Below are positions 1 through 6,972 of a stretch of DNA of 9,521 nucleotides, one piece after another; position 1 is the first letter of the stretch, and each line of letters opens with the position of its first letter. The notes under the pieces were generated by a model, which was given only the letters and a program-made list of their open reading frames with translations, had not been told where the DNA came from and ran no database searches. Origin of the DNA: Wenzhouxiangella sp. (GTDB taxonomy: Bacteria; Pseudomonadota; Gammaproteobacteria; Xanthomonadales; Wenzhouxiangellaceae); contig SKZJ01000190.1 of the NCBI GenBank assembly GCA_007127425.1, positions 1 through 9,521 on the forward strand, read 5' to 3'. Made by a program: the position numbers and the translations under genes.

Positions 1-367
1 ACGTGCCGGTACGATGGTCGCGCGTCTTGTAAGCCTGGGCCAGCGAGCACTCGAAGAAGCTGGTCGCCATCCCGATCAGACCGACCATCCACATCCAGAA
101 CACCGCGCCGGGGCCGCCCAGCGTGATGGCTACCGCCACCCCGGCGATATTGCCGGCGCCCACGCGCCCGGCCACACTCAGCGTCAGAGCCTGGAAGGAG
201 GACACCTGCCCGGTATGGTGCTTGAAGGCCTGCCCCAGCACCCGGAACATCTCCCCGAAATAGCGAAGCTGCACGAATCGAGAGCCGATCGTGAATGTCA
301 GGCCGATAATGACCAGCACGGCAACCAGCACGTAGGACCAGAGGAACTCGGTTACGGCAGCAAGCAT
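1..367 (-). CDS. Sodium:alanine symporter (AGCS family), N-terminal part
   Basis: This is the first 122 residues of an inner-membrane transporter of the alanine/glycine:cation symporter family, which takes up small neutral amino acids with Na+. The gene runs off the left edge, so the C-terminal three quarters are missing. The start is the ATG ending at 367, with AGGAG about 8 nt upstream on the minus strand. A hydrophobic helix follows (FLWSYVLVAVLVIIGLTF, about residues 8-25), then the family's conserved block VAGRVGAGNIAGVAVAITLG around residues 64-83, and GGPGAVFWMW just after. These are the characteristic AGCS signatures. The DUF457-like gene ends 42 bp upstream on the same strand, so the two may be co-transcribed. 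Family assignment is firm; the exact amino acid carried cannot be read from this fragment. Confidence 0.9.
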   Translation of the reverse strand, partial: MLAAVTEFLWSYVLVAVLVIIGLTFTIGSRFVQLRYFGEMFRVLGQAFKHHTGQVSSFQALTLSVAGRVGAGNIAGVAVAITLGGPGAVFWMWMVGLIGMATSFFECSLAQAYKTRDHRTGT

Positions 368-409
368 GAAAATCTCCTCAAATCAGGACAGCATGTTGTT
401 ATCGGGTTG

Positions 410-1417
410 TCATTCGGGGTCGTCTCCCAACAGGCGGGAACGAAACAGCCTGCGTTCTTCCTCGACCACGCGACGCGGGGTAGTGTACCGCGCATGACCG
501 CCGGGCTCATCCGGGTCGAACATCACGCCCCACAGCGGTCTTTGACTGGCCGGATCGATGGCGTAGCGAAAGTCACCGACAAACCATTTGCCTTCGGCAT
601 CGTAGTCGGGAAAGCGAAACAGCCAGTTCGACGAAAAATGGTCGAATCGGCGCAGGTCATCGCCCAGACGGGTGTCCGGATCGAAGCGTTCGGGATCGAA
701 TGGCTCGACGGATCCACCCGGCCACAGCCGCGGCTCGCTGCCCGGGGCGTTGCGGATGGCGACCAGGTGGAAGCGCTCGCCGTCGTCGACCAGGGCGCGC
801 CACAGGATCAGGTTGGCGAACGCCGGTTTGGCCACGGTGCGCTCGATCTCGAGCTCGTTGTCCTGTGCCCATTCGACCAGCACGGCTTCGGCCCGGTGAT
901 TCTGCAGCGCACCGAAGGCCATGTAGATCATCATCCAGGCCCAGGCGGCCACCACCGCCCAATGCTGACGACGCCATATCGACCAGGCCAGCAATGCCAG
1001 CAGTGGCAGCGAATAGAGCGGGTCAATCACGCTGATCCAGTTCCAGGCAACGCGATCATCTGTAAACGGCCACAACAGGAAGGTGCCATAAGACGTACAG
1101 GCATCGAGCAGGCCGTGCGAGGCATAGCCGAGGAAACACCACAGGTAGAGCGGCCCGAAGGTCACCCGTTTGCGCAACAACGGCCACAGCACCAGCGAGA
1201 CCACCAGCGCCCCGACCGGGATGAAGGTCAGCGAATGGGTGAAGTGGCGGTGATACTCGATGTAGAACAGCGTGTCTTCACGCGAGCGGATCAATATATC
1301 CAGATCCGGGGCCATGCCCGCGGCCCAGCCGGCCAGGGCCGCCAGCCGCATCTGCTCGCGCCTTGCCGCCGGCAAGGCCCACAGGCTGCCGAAAATGCCC
1401 TGGGTGACTGGATCCAT
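410..1417 (-). CDS. Membrane-bound metal-dependent hydrolase-like protein (DUF457/YdjM family)
   Basis: A 335-residue protein of the DUF457 (YdjM/YbcI-like) family, annotated as putative membrane-bound metal-dependent hydrolases whose substrate is unknown. The family motifs are visible in order: APDLD with D38 and D40, the H56-R-H58-x-x-H61-S motif, and H101-G-L-L-D105 in the next helix. These residues are the presumed metal ligands. Several hydrophobic segments occupy about residues 62-170, and the C-terminal 165 residues are soluble and rich in charged and aromatic residues, which makes this protein longer than the short YdjM-type members. The start ATG ends at 1417, 49 bp from the divergent lipoprotein start; I saw no strong promoter hexamers in that gap. 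The AGCS symporter follows 42 bp downstream. Family call is confident; biochemical function is inferred from the motif only. Confidence 0.85.
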   Translation of the reverse strand: MDPVTQGIFGSLWALPAARREQMRLAALAGWAAGMAPDLDILIRSREDTLFYIEYHRHFTHSLTFIPVGALVVSLVLWPLLRKRVTFGPLYLWCFLGYASHGLLDACTSYGTFLLWPFTDDRVAWNWISVIDPLYSLPLLALLAWSIWRRQHWAVVAAWAWMMIYMAFGALQNHRAEAVLVEWAQDNELEIERTVAKPAFANLILWRALVDDGERFHLVAIRNAPGSEPRLWPGGSVEPFDPERFDPDTRLGDDLRRFDHFSSNWLFRFPDYDAEGKWFVGDFRYAIDPASQRPLWGVMFDPDEPGGHARYTTPRRVVEEERRLFRSRLLGDDPE

Positions 1418-1466
1418 GTTGCGTTATTCTGGATAAATGGTCGCCAAGTGTAACCAAAACGCATCG

Positions 1467-1808
1467 ATGAACCGAATCACGCTCGCAATATCAACAGTCC
1501 TGGTCATGGCCGGCTGCGCCATGACCCCGGATTGCCGCCAGGAAACCGGCTTCGAAGCCGGCCTGGCAGGCCAAACCGCGCCTACCCACTGCGAAAACGA
1601 AGATTACCTCGAAGCCCACCGCCTCGGATTCGCCCTCGCAGAAATGTACGGTGAGCGCGAACAGTTGTTGGCCCAGGAGGGCGACCTTGATGGCGCTGAC
1701 CGTGCCCGCCTGCGAGTCCTCGAACGCGACATCCCCGAACTGGAAACTCTCGCCCGCATGCAGGGCCTGCTGCCTCCCTCACCGCCGCCGCGTCCCGGAA
1801 GCAACTGA
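1467..1808 (+). CDS. Small outer-membrane-type lipoprotein, DUF2799-like
   Basis: A 113-residue predicted lipoprotein. The chosen start (ATG at 1467) gives a compact signal peptide, MNRITLAISTVLVMAGC, with lipidation expected at C17. An in-frame ATG at 1437 would add ten residues before the signal peptide and is less likely. No good Shine-Dalgarno sequence is visible before either start. After the lipobox the protein has two further cysteines (C23 and C42), spaced around a Gly-rich stretch (GFEAGLAGQ), a pattern that resembles DUF2799 lipoproteins. A charged helical segment follows, and the end is Pro-rich (LLPPSPPPRPGSN). It is divergent from the DUF457 gene and convergent with sppA, with a tandem repeat between the two 3' ends. 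Function is unknown. The lipoprotein call is solid and the DUF2799 link is tentative. Confidence 0.75.
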   Translation: MNRITLAISTVLVMAGCAMTPDCRQETGFEAGLAGQTAPTHCENEDYLEAHRLGFALAEMYGEREQLLAQEGDLDGADRARLRVLERDIPELETLARMQGLLPPSPPPRPGSN

Positions 1809-1820
1809 CGCAGCACGCCC

Positions 1821-1883
1821 CTTTCACCTTTCCCCTTTCACCTTTCACCTTTCACCTTTCACCTTTCACCTTTCACCTTTCAC
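1821..1883. repeat. Heptanucleotide tandem array, left copy (TTTCACC on plus strand)
   Basis: Nine head-to-tail 7-bp units read CTTTCAC on the plus strand from 1821 to 1883. Eight are identical; the second unit (1828-1834) is CTTTCCC. The array begins 12 bp after the lipoprotein stop and ends one base before the TAA stop codon of sppA, so it fills the whole space between the two convergent genes. There are no spacers between units. The same heptamer occurs in inverted orientation upstream of sppA at 3832-3887. No hairpin-plus-T-tract terminator is visible in this gap. Confidence 0.97.
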
Positions 1884-1884
1884 C

Positions 1885-3744
1885 TTACATCGGCGCATCA
1901 CACAAACAGTGCGCAATGACACCGGGCCGCCCCGACCGGGTGGCTTCCGTGACCAGGCGCAGATCGCGCATCAGGCTGGCGCGAGTCTCGCGGGGCAACC
2001 AGTTGACCAGGCTGTTGCCCGGTTCGAAGCCGGCTGTCACCAGTGCCTTGGCGCCCATGCCGACAAAAAGCTGCTGCCAGGACTTGAGCTCGGGCTCTAC
2101 ATAACTGACCCGGTAGTCTTCCCCGAGCCCGGCGATGCGCGCCGCGGAAGCCACGGCATCGTCAAGATTGCCCAGATGGTCGAGCAGGCCGCGCTCCAGC
2201 GCCTGTGCACCGGTCCAGACGCGGCCTTGGGCGACTTCGTGCACGGCCTCCACATCCATCTCCCGATGCTCTGCCACCAGCGCAAGAAACTCCCGATAGG
2301 TGGCGTTGATCATGGTATCCAGCAGGTTGCGGAGCTCGTCGCTCAGCGCGCGATCGATACGCAATGCGCCGGCCAACGGCGTCGTGCCGACGCCATCGGT
2401 GTGGATGCCGATGCGTGCGAGCGACTCCTCGAAAGTGGGAATGAAGCCGATCACCCCGATCGAGCCCGTGATGGTCGTCGGGTAGGCCCAGACCTCGTCG
2501 GCTCCCATGGCCACCCAGTAGCCGCCGCTGGCCGCCACGTTGCCCATGCTCACCACCACCGGCTTTCCGGCATCGCGCAGCGCCTGCAGCTCCCGGCGAA
2601 TGACCTCGGAGGCAAACGCACTGCCGCCACCGGAATTGACCCGGAAAACGACCGCCTTGATGCTGTCGTCGCGGGCCGCCTGGCGAATCAGGCGTGAGGT
2701 CGACTCGTCGCCGATGGTGCCCGGCGGCTGGTCACCCTCGACGATCATGCCCTCCGCCACGATCACGCCGACATGCTCGCCCGGCTTTCGGACCGGCAGG
2801 TCGGCACCCACGAACTGGCGGTAACCGATGCGGCGGAAGTCGCCGTTGTCATCGGGCGCGCCGCGCTGGGCCAGTTCCGCACGCAACTCCGGCCGACTGA
2901 CCAGGCGATCGACCAGATTGTTATCCAGTGCCATGCGAGACGCGCTGCCCTCGGCACGTTCAAAGTATTCGGTGAAGTTGTGGGTCAAGTCGACAAGGAC
3001 ATCCACCGGCAAGCCGCGATTCATGGCCACGGATTCGAGATAGTCCTGCCACAGACCGCCGAGGAAGTACTCGCTGGCTTCGCGATCGGCCTCGGACATG
3101 TCGCTGCGTTCCCACGGTTCCATGACCGACTTGTAGTCACCCGTCTTGAACAGGTTGACCTCCACGCCGAGCTTGTCCAAGCCTTCGCGGTAATAGTTGC
3201 GATAACGACCAAAGCCCTCCAGCAACACCATGCCGTCGTGGTTCAACCAGATCTCGTCGGCCTGAGAAGCGAGGAAATACTGGCCCTGGGACATGAAGCC
3301 GCCGTAGGCGATGACCGACTTGCCCGACTCGCGAAAGCGGGCAAACGCCTGGTCGATATCCTGCATCACCCCCGTCCCCAGGCCCCAGAGTTCGTCGGTA
3401 TCGATCAACACCTGGCTGATGCGATTATCGTTCGCCGCCTGCTCCAGCGTAGCGAGCACATCACGCAAACGCGTTTCGGGAACTTCCTGGCCAAGCGCCT
3501 CGTTGATCATTCGCTCGAGCGGCGTACCGGAGTATTCCTCGACGATCATGCCCTTCGGCGACAGCACCAGGGTCGTTTCGTCCTTGATGACCAGCCGATC
3601 GCTACCGCCGAAGATCACCCCGACGATGAGTGCCAGCACCAGCAGAAACAGGATATTGAAGACCGCCATCCGGAACGCCGTCAGGCCGCGCCAGAAGCCC
3701 AGCCAGAGGCGGACGAGAATGTTGGGTTGCTTACGGGAATCCAT
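1885..3744 (-). CDS. sppA: Signal peptide peptidase SppA, long (67K) type
   Basis: A 619-residue inner-membrane serine protease that degrades cleaved signal peptides and other membrane peptides. One membrane anchor lies near residues 25-46, followed by two tandem SppA/ClpP-like domains. The catalytic dyad of the family is present: K205 in GDYKSVMEPW in the N-terminal domain (K209 in E. coli) and S406 in NVAASGGYW in the C-terminal domain (S409 in E. coli). Flanking conserved blocks are also intact, including QGQYFLAS, VFRVNSGGGS and TGSIGVIG. Length matches the full E. coli-type protein rather than the short archaeal/Bacillus type. The start ATG ends at 3744; the Shine-Dalgarno is poor, but a good promoter lies 31-59 bp upstream. 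The gene is bracketed by inverted heptamer arrays, and its stop codon is one base from the left array. It appears monocistronic. Confidence 0.96.
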   Translation of the reverse strand: MDSRKQPNILVRLWLGFWRGLTAFRMAVFNILFLLVLALIVGVIFGGSDRLVIKDETTLVLSPKGMIVEEYSGTPLERMINEALGQEVPETRLRDVLATLEQAANDNRISQVLIDTDELWGLGTGVMQDIDQAFARFRESGKSVIAYGGFMSQGQYFLASQADEIWLNHDGMVLLEGFGRYRNYYREGLDKLGVEVNLFKTGDYKSVMEPWERSDMSEADREASEYFLGGLWQDYLESVAMNRGLPVDVLVDLTHNFTEYFERAEGSASRMALDNNLVDRLVSRPELRAELAQRGAPDDNGDFRRIGYRQFVGADLPVRKPGEHVGVIVAEGMIVEGDQPPGTIGDESTSRLIRQAARDDSIKAVVFRVNSGGGSAFASEVIRRELQALRDAGKPVVVSMGNVAASGGYWVAMGADEVWAYPTTITGSIGVIGFIPTFEESLARIGIHTDGVGTTPLAGALRIDRALSDELRNLLDTMINATYREFLALVAEHREMDVEAVHEVAQGRVWTGAQALERGLLDHLGNLDDAVASAARIAGLGEDYRVSYVEPELKSWQQLFVGMGAKALVTAGFEPGNSLVNWLPRETRASLMRDLRLVTEATRSGRPGVIAHCLCDAPM

Positions 3745-3774
3745 GGGAGTTGCACGGTAAAAGTCAGGATAGTG

Positions 3775-3803
3775 ATTCTAGAGGCGGGGGGTGAAGATCA
3801 CAA
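3775..3803 (-). promoter_or_regulatory. Predicted sigma-70 promoter of sppA
   Basis: On the minus strand TTGTGA (3798-3803, 4 of 6 to the -35 consensus) is followed after exactly 17 bp by TAGAAT (3775-3780, 5 of 6 to the -10 consensus). The predicted start of transcription is near 3768, giving a leader of about 24 nt before the sppA ATG. The right-hand heptamer array starts 28 bp upstream of the -35 element. Prediction rests on sequence match and position only. Confidence 0.6.
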
Positions 3804-3831
3804 TGTGTCGGAGGTCATGGGGGGAAGGCGG

Positions 3832-3887
3832 GTGAAAGGTGAAAGGTGAAAGGTGAAAGGTGAAAGGTGAAAGGTGAAAGGTGAAAG
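3832..3887. repeat. Heptanucleotide tandem array, right copy (GGTGAAA on plus strand)
   Basis: Eight perfect head-to-tail copies of GTGAAAG run from 3832 to 3887. The unit is the reverse complement of the left array at 1821-1883, so the two arrays form a large inverted repeat around sppA with 1948 bp between them. This copy lies upstream of the sppA promoter and merges on its other side into the G-tract run near the norM stop. Confidence 0.97.
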
Positions 3888-3927
3888 GGGAGAGGGGAGA
3901 GGGGGAGAGGGGGAGACGGGAGACGGG
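3887..3927 (+). other. G-quadruplex motif / polypurine tract between norM and sppA
   Basis: Six runs of three to five G on the plus strand (3887-3890, 3894-3897, 3901-3905, 3909-3913, 3918-3920, 3925-3927) are separated by AGA or AGAC loops, which fits the canonical four-tract G-quadruplex rule with two tracts to spare. Positions 3883-3916 contain only purines. The motif starts 6 bp beyond the norM stop codon. For the minus-strand genes norM and sppA the G-rich strand is the template, so it could hinder polymerase leaving norM. That effect is inference; the sequence pattern is direct. Confidence 0.8.
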
Positions 3928-3932
3928 ATGGA

Positions 3933-5291
3933 CTAGAAGCCCGGGCGGGGTTTGCCCGCGATGCGCAGGAAGCGTGCGCCGAGCAGGACGGCGGCGACGC
4001 TCAGGCCGGTGAGGATGCCGACCCACATGCCGGCCGGGCCCCACTCCTTCGGAAAGGTCAGGTACCAGCCCGTACCCAGGCCGATGAGCCAGTAGGCCAC
4101 TACGCTGTAGAGCATGGGCACACGGGTGTCCTTGAGTCCGCGCAGGGCGCCGGCAACGCTGCCCTGCACGCAATCGGCCACCTGGAAGATGGCGGCGAAC
4201 AGCAACAGTGAAGCGGCCAGTTCAATGACCTCGCGATCAGCCGTGTACAGGCGCACGATCTGTTCCGGAATGACCACCATGACCAGCGCGGAGATCATGC
4301 CGAACCCCGTCGCCAGCCCCGTTCCGACCAGCCCGGCACGACGCGCGCCAACCGGATCGCCCCGCCCCATGGCATTACCCACGCGCACGGTAATCGCCCC
4401 GGCAATACCCAGCGGCACCATGAACATCAGCCCGGTGTAGTTCAGCGCCACCTGGTGAGCGGCGACCTGCAAGGCGCCCAGGGTGCCGACAAGCAGCGCC
4501 GACATCACGAACATGCCCCCTTCCATGAACACCATCACGCCGATCGGAAGGCCCAGCTTCACCAGGGCCGAAATCTCCCGGCGGCTGGGCCAGGAAAAGC
4601 GGGCGAAAACACCATAGGGCCGGTAACGTGGCCGCCACAGCACCCAGGCCAGCAGTCCCAGGAACTGCAGCCACAGCACAATGGCCGTGGCCCAGCCGCA
4701 GCCCACCGCACCGAGCTGCGGCAAACCCAGCTTGCCGAACATCAAAACGTAATTGAGCGGCACATTGAAGGCGATACCGAGCAGGCCGACGTACATGGTT
4801 GGCCTTGTGTAACCGACCCCTTCGGAGAAGAAACGCAGCACCAGCAGGCCGGTCATGGCCGGCGCACCCCAACTGATCGCCTGCAGGTAACCGTCGGACA
4901 GGGCAGCCACCGCCTCATCGGTGCCGAGCACGGCCATCAGCGAGTCGGCGTTGCGCATGACCCACCACAACACCACCGCCATAACCGCCGCAATCCACAG
5001 CGATTGCCGGATCAGTTCACCGACCTGGCGCGGCCGCCCGGCACCATCCAGGTGCGCCACCGCCGCCGAGACGGCCATCAGCAGACCCAGCACGAACAGG
5101 AACCCGGCGGCCCAGATCGAGGAACCCACGGCCACGGCACCCAGGTCGACCTGGCCTAGCCGCCCGGCCATGACCGTGTCGACAAAGTTCATGCCGAAGT
5201 TGGTCACCTGGCCGATGATCAGCGGCCCAGCCAACAGCAGCGTGCGCCTGATCTCCTGGCGCAATCCGGCATGAGTCGCTGGCGCTGTCAT
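3933..5291 (-). CDS. norM: MATE family multidrug efflux pump, NorM type
   Basis: A 452-residue, 12-helix inner-membrane antiporter that exports cationic drugs and dyes in exchange for Na+ or H+. The two six-helix MATE repeats are visible, each opening with a similar helix (LLLAGPLIIGQ near residue 18; VKLGLPIGVMVFMEGG near 244). The acidic residues known to matter in Vibrio cholerae NorM (D36, E255, D371) all have counterparts with a constant two-residue offset: D38 in NFVDTVMAG, E257 in FMEGGMF and D373 in QVADCVQG. I chose the ATG ending at 5291. An in-frame upstream start at 5357 would add 22 residues with no family resemblance and would lie upstream of the predicted promoter. The gene is divergent from the DUF4286 gene. 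Its stop lies next to the G-tract run and the right heptamer array. Substrates cannot be inferred. Confidence 0.92.
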   Translation of the reverse strand: MTAPATHAGLRQEIRRTLLLAGPLIIGQVTNFGMNFVDTVMAGRLGQVDLGAVAVGSSIWAAGFLFVLGLLMAVSAAVAHLDGAGRPRQVGELIRQSLWIAAVMAVVLWWVMRNADSLMAVLGTDEAVAALSDGYLQAISWGAPAMTGLLVLRFFSEGVGYTRPTMYVGLLGIAFNVPLNYVLMFGKLGLPQLGAVGCGWATAIVLWLQFLGLLAWVLWRPRYRPYGVFARFSWPSRREISALVKLGLPIGVMVFMEGGMFVMSALLVGTLGALQVAAHQVALNYTGLMFMVPLGIAGAITVRVGNAMGRGDPVGARRAGLVGTGLATGFGMISALVMVVIPEQIVRLYTADREVIELAASLLLFAAIFQVADCVQGSVAGALRGLKDTRVPMLYSVVAYWLIGLGTGWYLTFPKEWGPAGMWVGILTGLSVAAVLLGARFLRIAGKPRPGF

Positions 5292-5322
5292 ATACTCGAT
5301 GGACGGGAGGGAAGGCAGCGGC

Positions 5323-5351
5323 ATTGTCTGCCGAAGGGACCCATCATGCAA
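5323..5351 (-). promoter_or_regulatory. Possible promoter of norM
   Basis: On the minus strand TTGCAT (5346-5351, 3 of 6) and GACAAT (5323-5328, 4 of 6) are separated by 17 bp. Transcription would start near 5316 and leave a leader of about 25 nt before the ATG at 5291. This supports the shorter norM start over 5357. The hexamers are only moderate matches. Confidence 0.35.
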
Positions 5352-5421
5352 GCGCATCGCGGGTTCACGCTGCCGCCCCGATCACGCCCGTGATGGCAAT
5401 CAACCTTGGAGTATGGAAACC

Positions 5422-5739
5422 ATGACCGTGATCTATGAAGTCAACCTGCACATTGCAGCACCGGTTGCCGACGCTTTCGCCGACTGGCTGCCCGGCCATG
5501 TCGAAGAGATGCTCGCCCTGCCCGGCTTCATCGACGCAGTCATCGCCCGGGACGAACCCACCGACGACGAGGCGACCACCTGGAGTGTGCGCTATCGACT
5601 CCAGGATCGACAGTCGCTCGACGACTACCTGGCCCAACACTCCGAGCGCATGCGCGCTGAAGGACTCGCTCGCTTCGCGGATCACATGCGCGCAACTCGT
5701 CGCATCCTGACCGAGACCCGGCATTTGAAGGCGAATTGA
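5422..5739 (+). CDS. DUF4286 family small cytoplasmic protein
   Basis: A 105-residue soluble protein beginning MTVIYEVNLHI, which matches the DUF4286 family, proteins of about 100 residues with a predicted ferredoxin-like alpha/beta fold and no assigned function. The body contains the W-L-x-x-H-V-E-x-M-L-x-L-P-G-F pattern (residues about 20-34) and a basic helix near the end (HMRATRRIL). I chose the ATG at 5422 because GGAG at 5408-5411 is 10 nt upstream of it; the ATG at 5413 is only one base from that sequence, and longer upstream extensions do not look like protein. A small inverted repeat (ATCAC-GCCC-GTGAT, 5381-5394) lies 27 bp upstream and could be an operator. The stop codon overlaps the -35 element of the next gene's promoter. 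Confidence 0.82.
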   Translation: MTVIYEVNLHIAAPVADAFADWLPGHVEEMLALPGFIDAVIARDEPTDDEATTWSVRYRLQDRQSLDDYLAQHSERMRAEGLARFADHMRATRRILTETRHLKAN

Positions 5740-5767
5740 CATCGGCGCTGATGACGCTGCGTATAAT
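5736..5767 (+). promoter_or_regulatory. Promoter with perfect -35 and -10 hexamers, for the downstream lipoprotein
   Basis: A perfect TTGACA (5736-5741) and a perfect TATAAT (5762-5767) are separated by 20 bp, longer than the usual 17. The -35 hexamer contains the TGA stop of the DUF4286 gene. Transcription would start near 5774, exactly at the first in-frame ATG of the next gene, so the real translation start is more likely the ATG at 5801. The long spacer suggests either moderate strength or activator help. Confidence 0.55.
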
Positions 5768-5800
5768 GCGAACATGGCTTTGAAACTGGATGACATTTCC

Positions 5801-6373
5801 ATGCTCACCACCCGCCTGCTGATCGCGACACTTGTGCTGGTCCTGCTGGCCGGTTGCGGCAGCCGCCAGTTGCAGGATTCGCTGGTGGGTTCAACCGCAC
5901 AGCGCCTGGTCACCTTCAGCATCGACGACCTGGTACGCCAGTTGCCCGATGAAGACTTCACCGCGCACACAGGGCAGCGCATGCACCTGGAGAGCCACTT
6001 CATCCAGTACCCCGAAATACGCGCCTACGCCGATGAACGCTTGAGCGTCGAACTGGCCAATCGTTTCGATATCGAAGTCGTCAGCCGATACGAAACCGCC
6101 GATGCGACATTGAAGGTGTTTTACACATCGCTGGGCACCGATCAGGGCTTCCAGGGCTTTTCCGTTCCGTTGGGCTTCGTCCCGGGTATGACCGAGACCG
6201 CGCGGGTCAATCTCATCACGCTGGAGCAGTTTCACGGTGTCGCCGAAATGTATTACTACGTTGGCGAAACCGGTAGCGAACGGCGTGGTGACGTCATTCA
6301 GGCCCGCACGCGCACCGATGCAATCGGCCTGCCCATCATCACGATCCCGATCTCGACCATCGGTTCGCGTTGA
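5801..6373 (+). CDS. Lipoprotein of unknown function, possibly DUF6655-like
   Basis: A 190-residue predicted lipoprotein. From the chosen ATG at 5801 the signal peptide is MLTTRLLIATLVLVLLAGC with lipidation at C19. The upstream ATG at 5774 sits at the predicted transcription start and would add nine polar residues, so I disfavour it; GGATGA 10 nt before 5801 is a weak Shine-Dalgarno. The mature part begins with a segment of the type VGSTAQRLVTFSIDDLVRQL, then alternating helix and strand predictions, a stretch ADATLKVFYTSLGTDQG, and an Ile-rich end (GLPIITIPIST). This order recalls the DUF6655 lipoproteins, but the match is from memory and not strong; DUF4136 was considered and fits less well. 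No partner gene is evident. It converges on yajQ with only 44 bp between stops and no visible terminator. Confidence 0.78.
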   Translation: MLTTRLLIATLVLVLLAGCGSRQLQDSLVGSTAQRLVTFSIDDLVRQLPDEDFTAHTGQRMHLESHFIQYPEIRAYADERLSVELANRFDIEVVSRYETADATLKVFYTSLGTDQGFQGFSVPLGFVPGMTETARVNLITLEQFHGVAEMYYYVGETGSERRGDVIQARTRTDAIGLPIITIPISTIGSR

Positions 6374-6417
6374 CCCCCCTCGCCCACCGCCTCGCGTGCC
6401 GTGAGCCGGTAACCTGC

Positions 6418-6900
6418 TCAGTCGCGGAAGTTGGTGAACTGCAGCGGCAGTCCGAAATCCTCTTCCTTGATCAAAGCGATCGCCTGCTGCAGGTCGTCGC
6501 GCTTCTTGCCGATCACCCGCACCTGGTCGCCCTGGATGGCGGCCTGCACCTTGAGCTTCGATGCCTTGATGTGCTTGACAATCTTCTTCGCCAACGGCGT
6601 GTCGATGCCTTCACGCATGGTGACCTGGCGGGTCGCCGTTTTCGCCTGGATGACCGGCTCACCGGCCTCGGTGGCCTCGAGATCGATGCCGCGTTTGGCC
6701 AGCTTTGCGTAGAGCATATCCAGCATCTGACCGAGCTGGAACTCGGACTCGGTCTTTAGCGTGATGACTTGCTCGTTGACTTCGAAAGTCGAGTCGGTGC
6801 CCTTGAAGTCGAAGCGGGTGGCGACTTCGCGGTTGGCCTGGTCGACGGCATTGGCGATCTCGTGGTGATCGACCTCGGAGACGATATCGAAACTGGGCAT
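6418..6900 (-). CDS. yajQ: YajQ family nucleotide / cyclic-di-GMP-binding protein
   Basis: A 160-residue soluble protein of the YajQ (UPF0234) family, made of two ferredoxin-like domains. It opens with the hallmark MPSFDIVSEVDHHEIANAVD and continues with ATRFDFKGTDS (around residues 27-37). The second half has VQAAIQGDQVRVIGKKRDDL and it ends EEDFGLPLQFTNFRD, all typical of the family. Length agrees with E. coli YajQ. Family members bind nucleotides, and the Xanthomonas homologue has been reported as a cyclic-di-GMP effector; whether this one acts that way is inference. The start is the ATG ending at 6900; an upstream in-frame start at 6957 adds residues unlike the family. It lies 72 bp after pgi on the same strand. 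TATCAT at 6934-6939 could be its own -10, but no good -35 accompanies it. Confidence 0.95.
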   Translation of the reverse strand: MPSFDIVSEVDHHEIANAVDQANREVATRFDFKGTDSTFEVNEQVITLKTESEFQLGQMLDMLYAKLAKRGIDLEATEAGEPVIQAKTATRQVTMREGIDTPLAKKIVKHIKASKLKVQAAIQGDQVRVIGKKRDDLQQAIALIKEEDFGLPLQFTNFRD

Positions 6901-6972
6901 GGAGAATTCCCGGAGTTGAAGACTGAATGCGCCGATGATACCGCCTGAAGACGGCACGGGTACCGGTGTTTG

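Noticed and set aside
14..1453. Long plus-strand open frame (479 codons) opposite the symporter and DUF457 genes
   Set aside because: It is antisense to two genes with clear family motifs, its protein is Gln/His/Arg-rich with no recognisable domain, and such frames are expected opposite GC-rich genes.
1651..3849. Long plus-strand frames opposite sppA, parts of which run through the heptamer arrays
   Set aside because: sppA has an intact catalytic dyad on the other strand; the plus-strand frames read the repeat as a short periodic peptide and show no family features.
1821..3887. CRISPR array interpretation of the repeats
   Set aside because: Units are 7 bp, contiguous and without spacers; there are no cas genes.
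1821..3887. Insertion sequence or transposon with inverted terminal repeats around sppA
   Set aside because: The inverted parts are short tandem arrays, there is no transposase and no target duplication was seen; sppA is an ordinary chromosomal gene.
4455..5159. Plus-strand 234-codon frame opposite norM
   Set aside because: Composition is Gln/His-rich and low in hydrophobic residues, the mirror of a membrane protein gene; norM on the minus strand has conserved acidic residues and 12 helices.
5292..5357. Extended N-terminus of norM from the ATG ending at 5357
   Set aside because: The 22 extra residues are not family-like, and the predicted promoter and family length both favour 5291.
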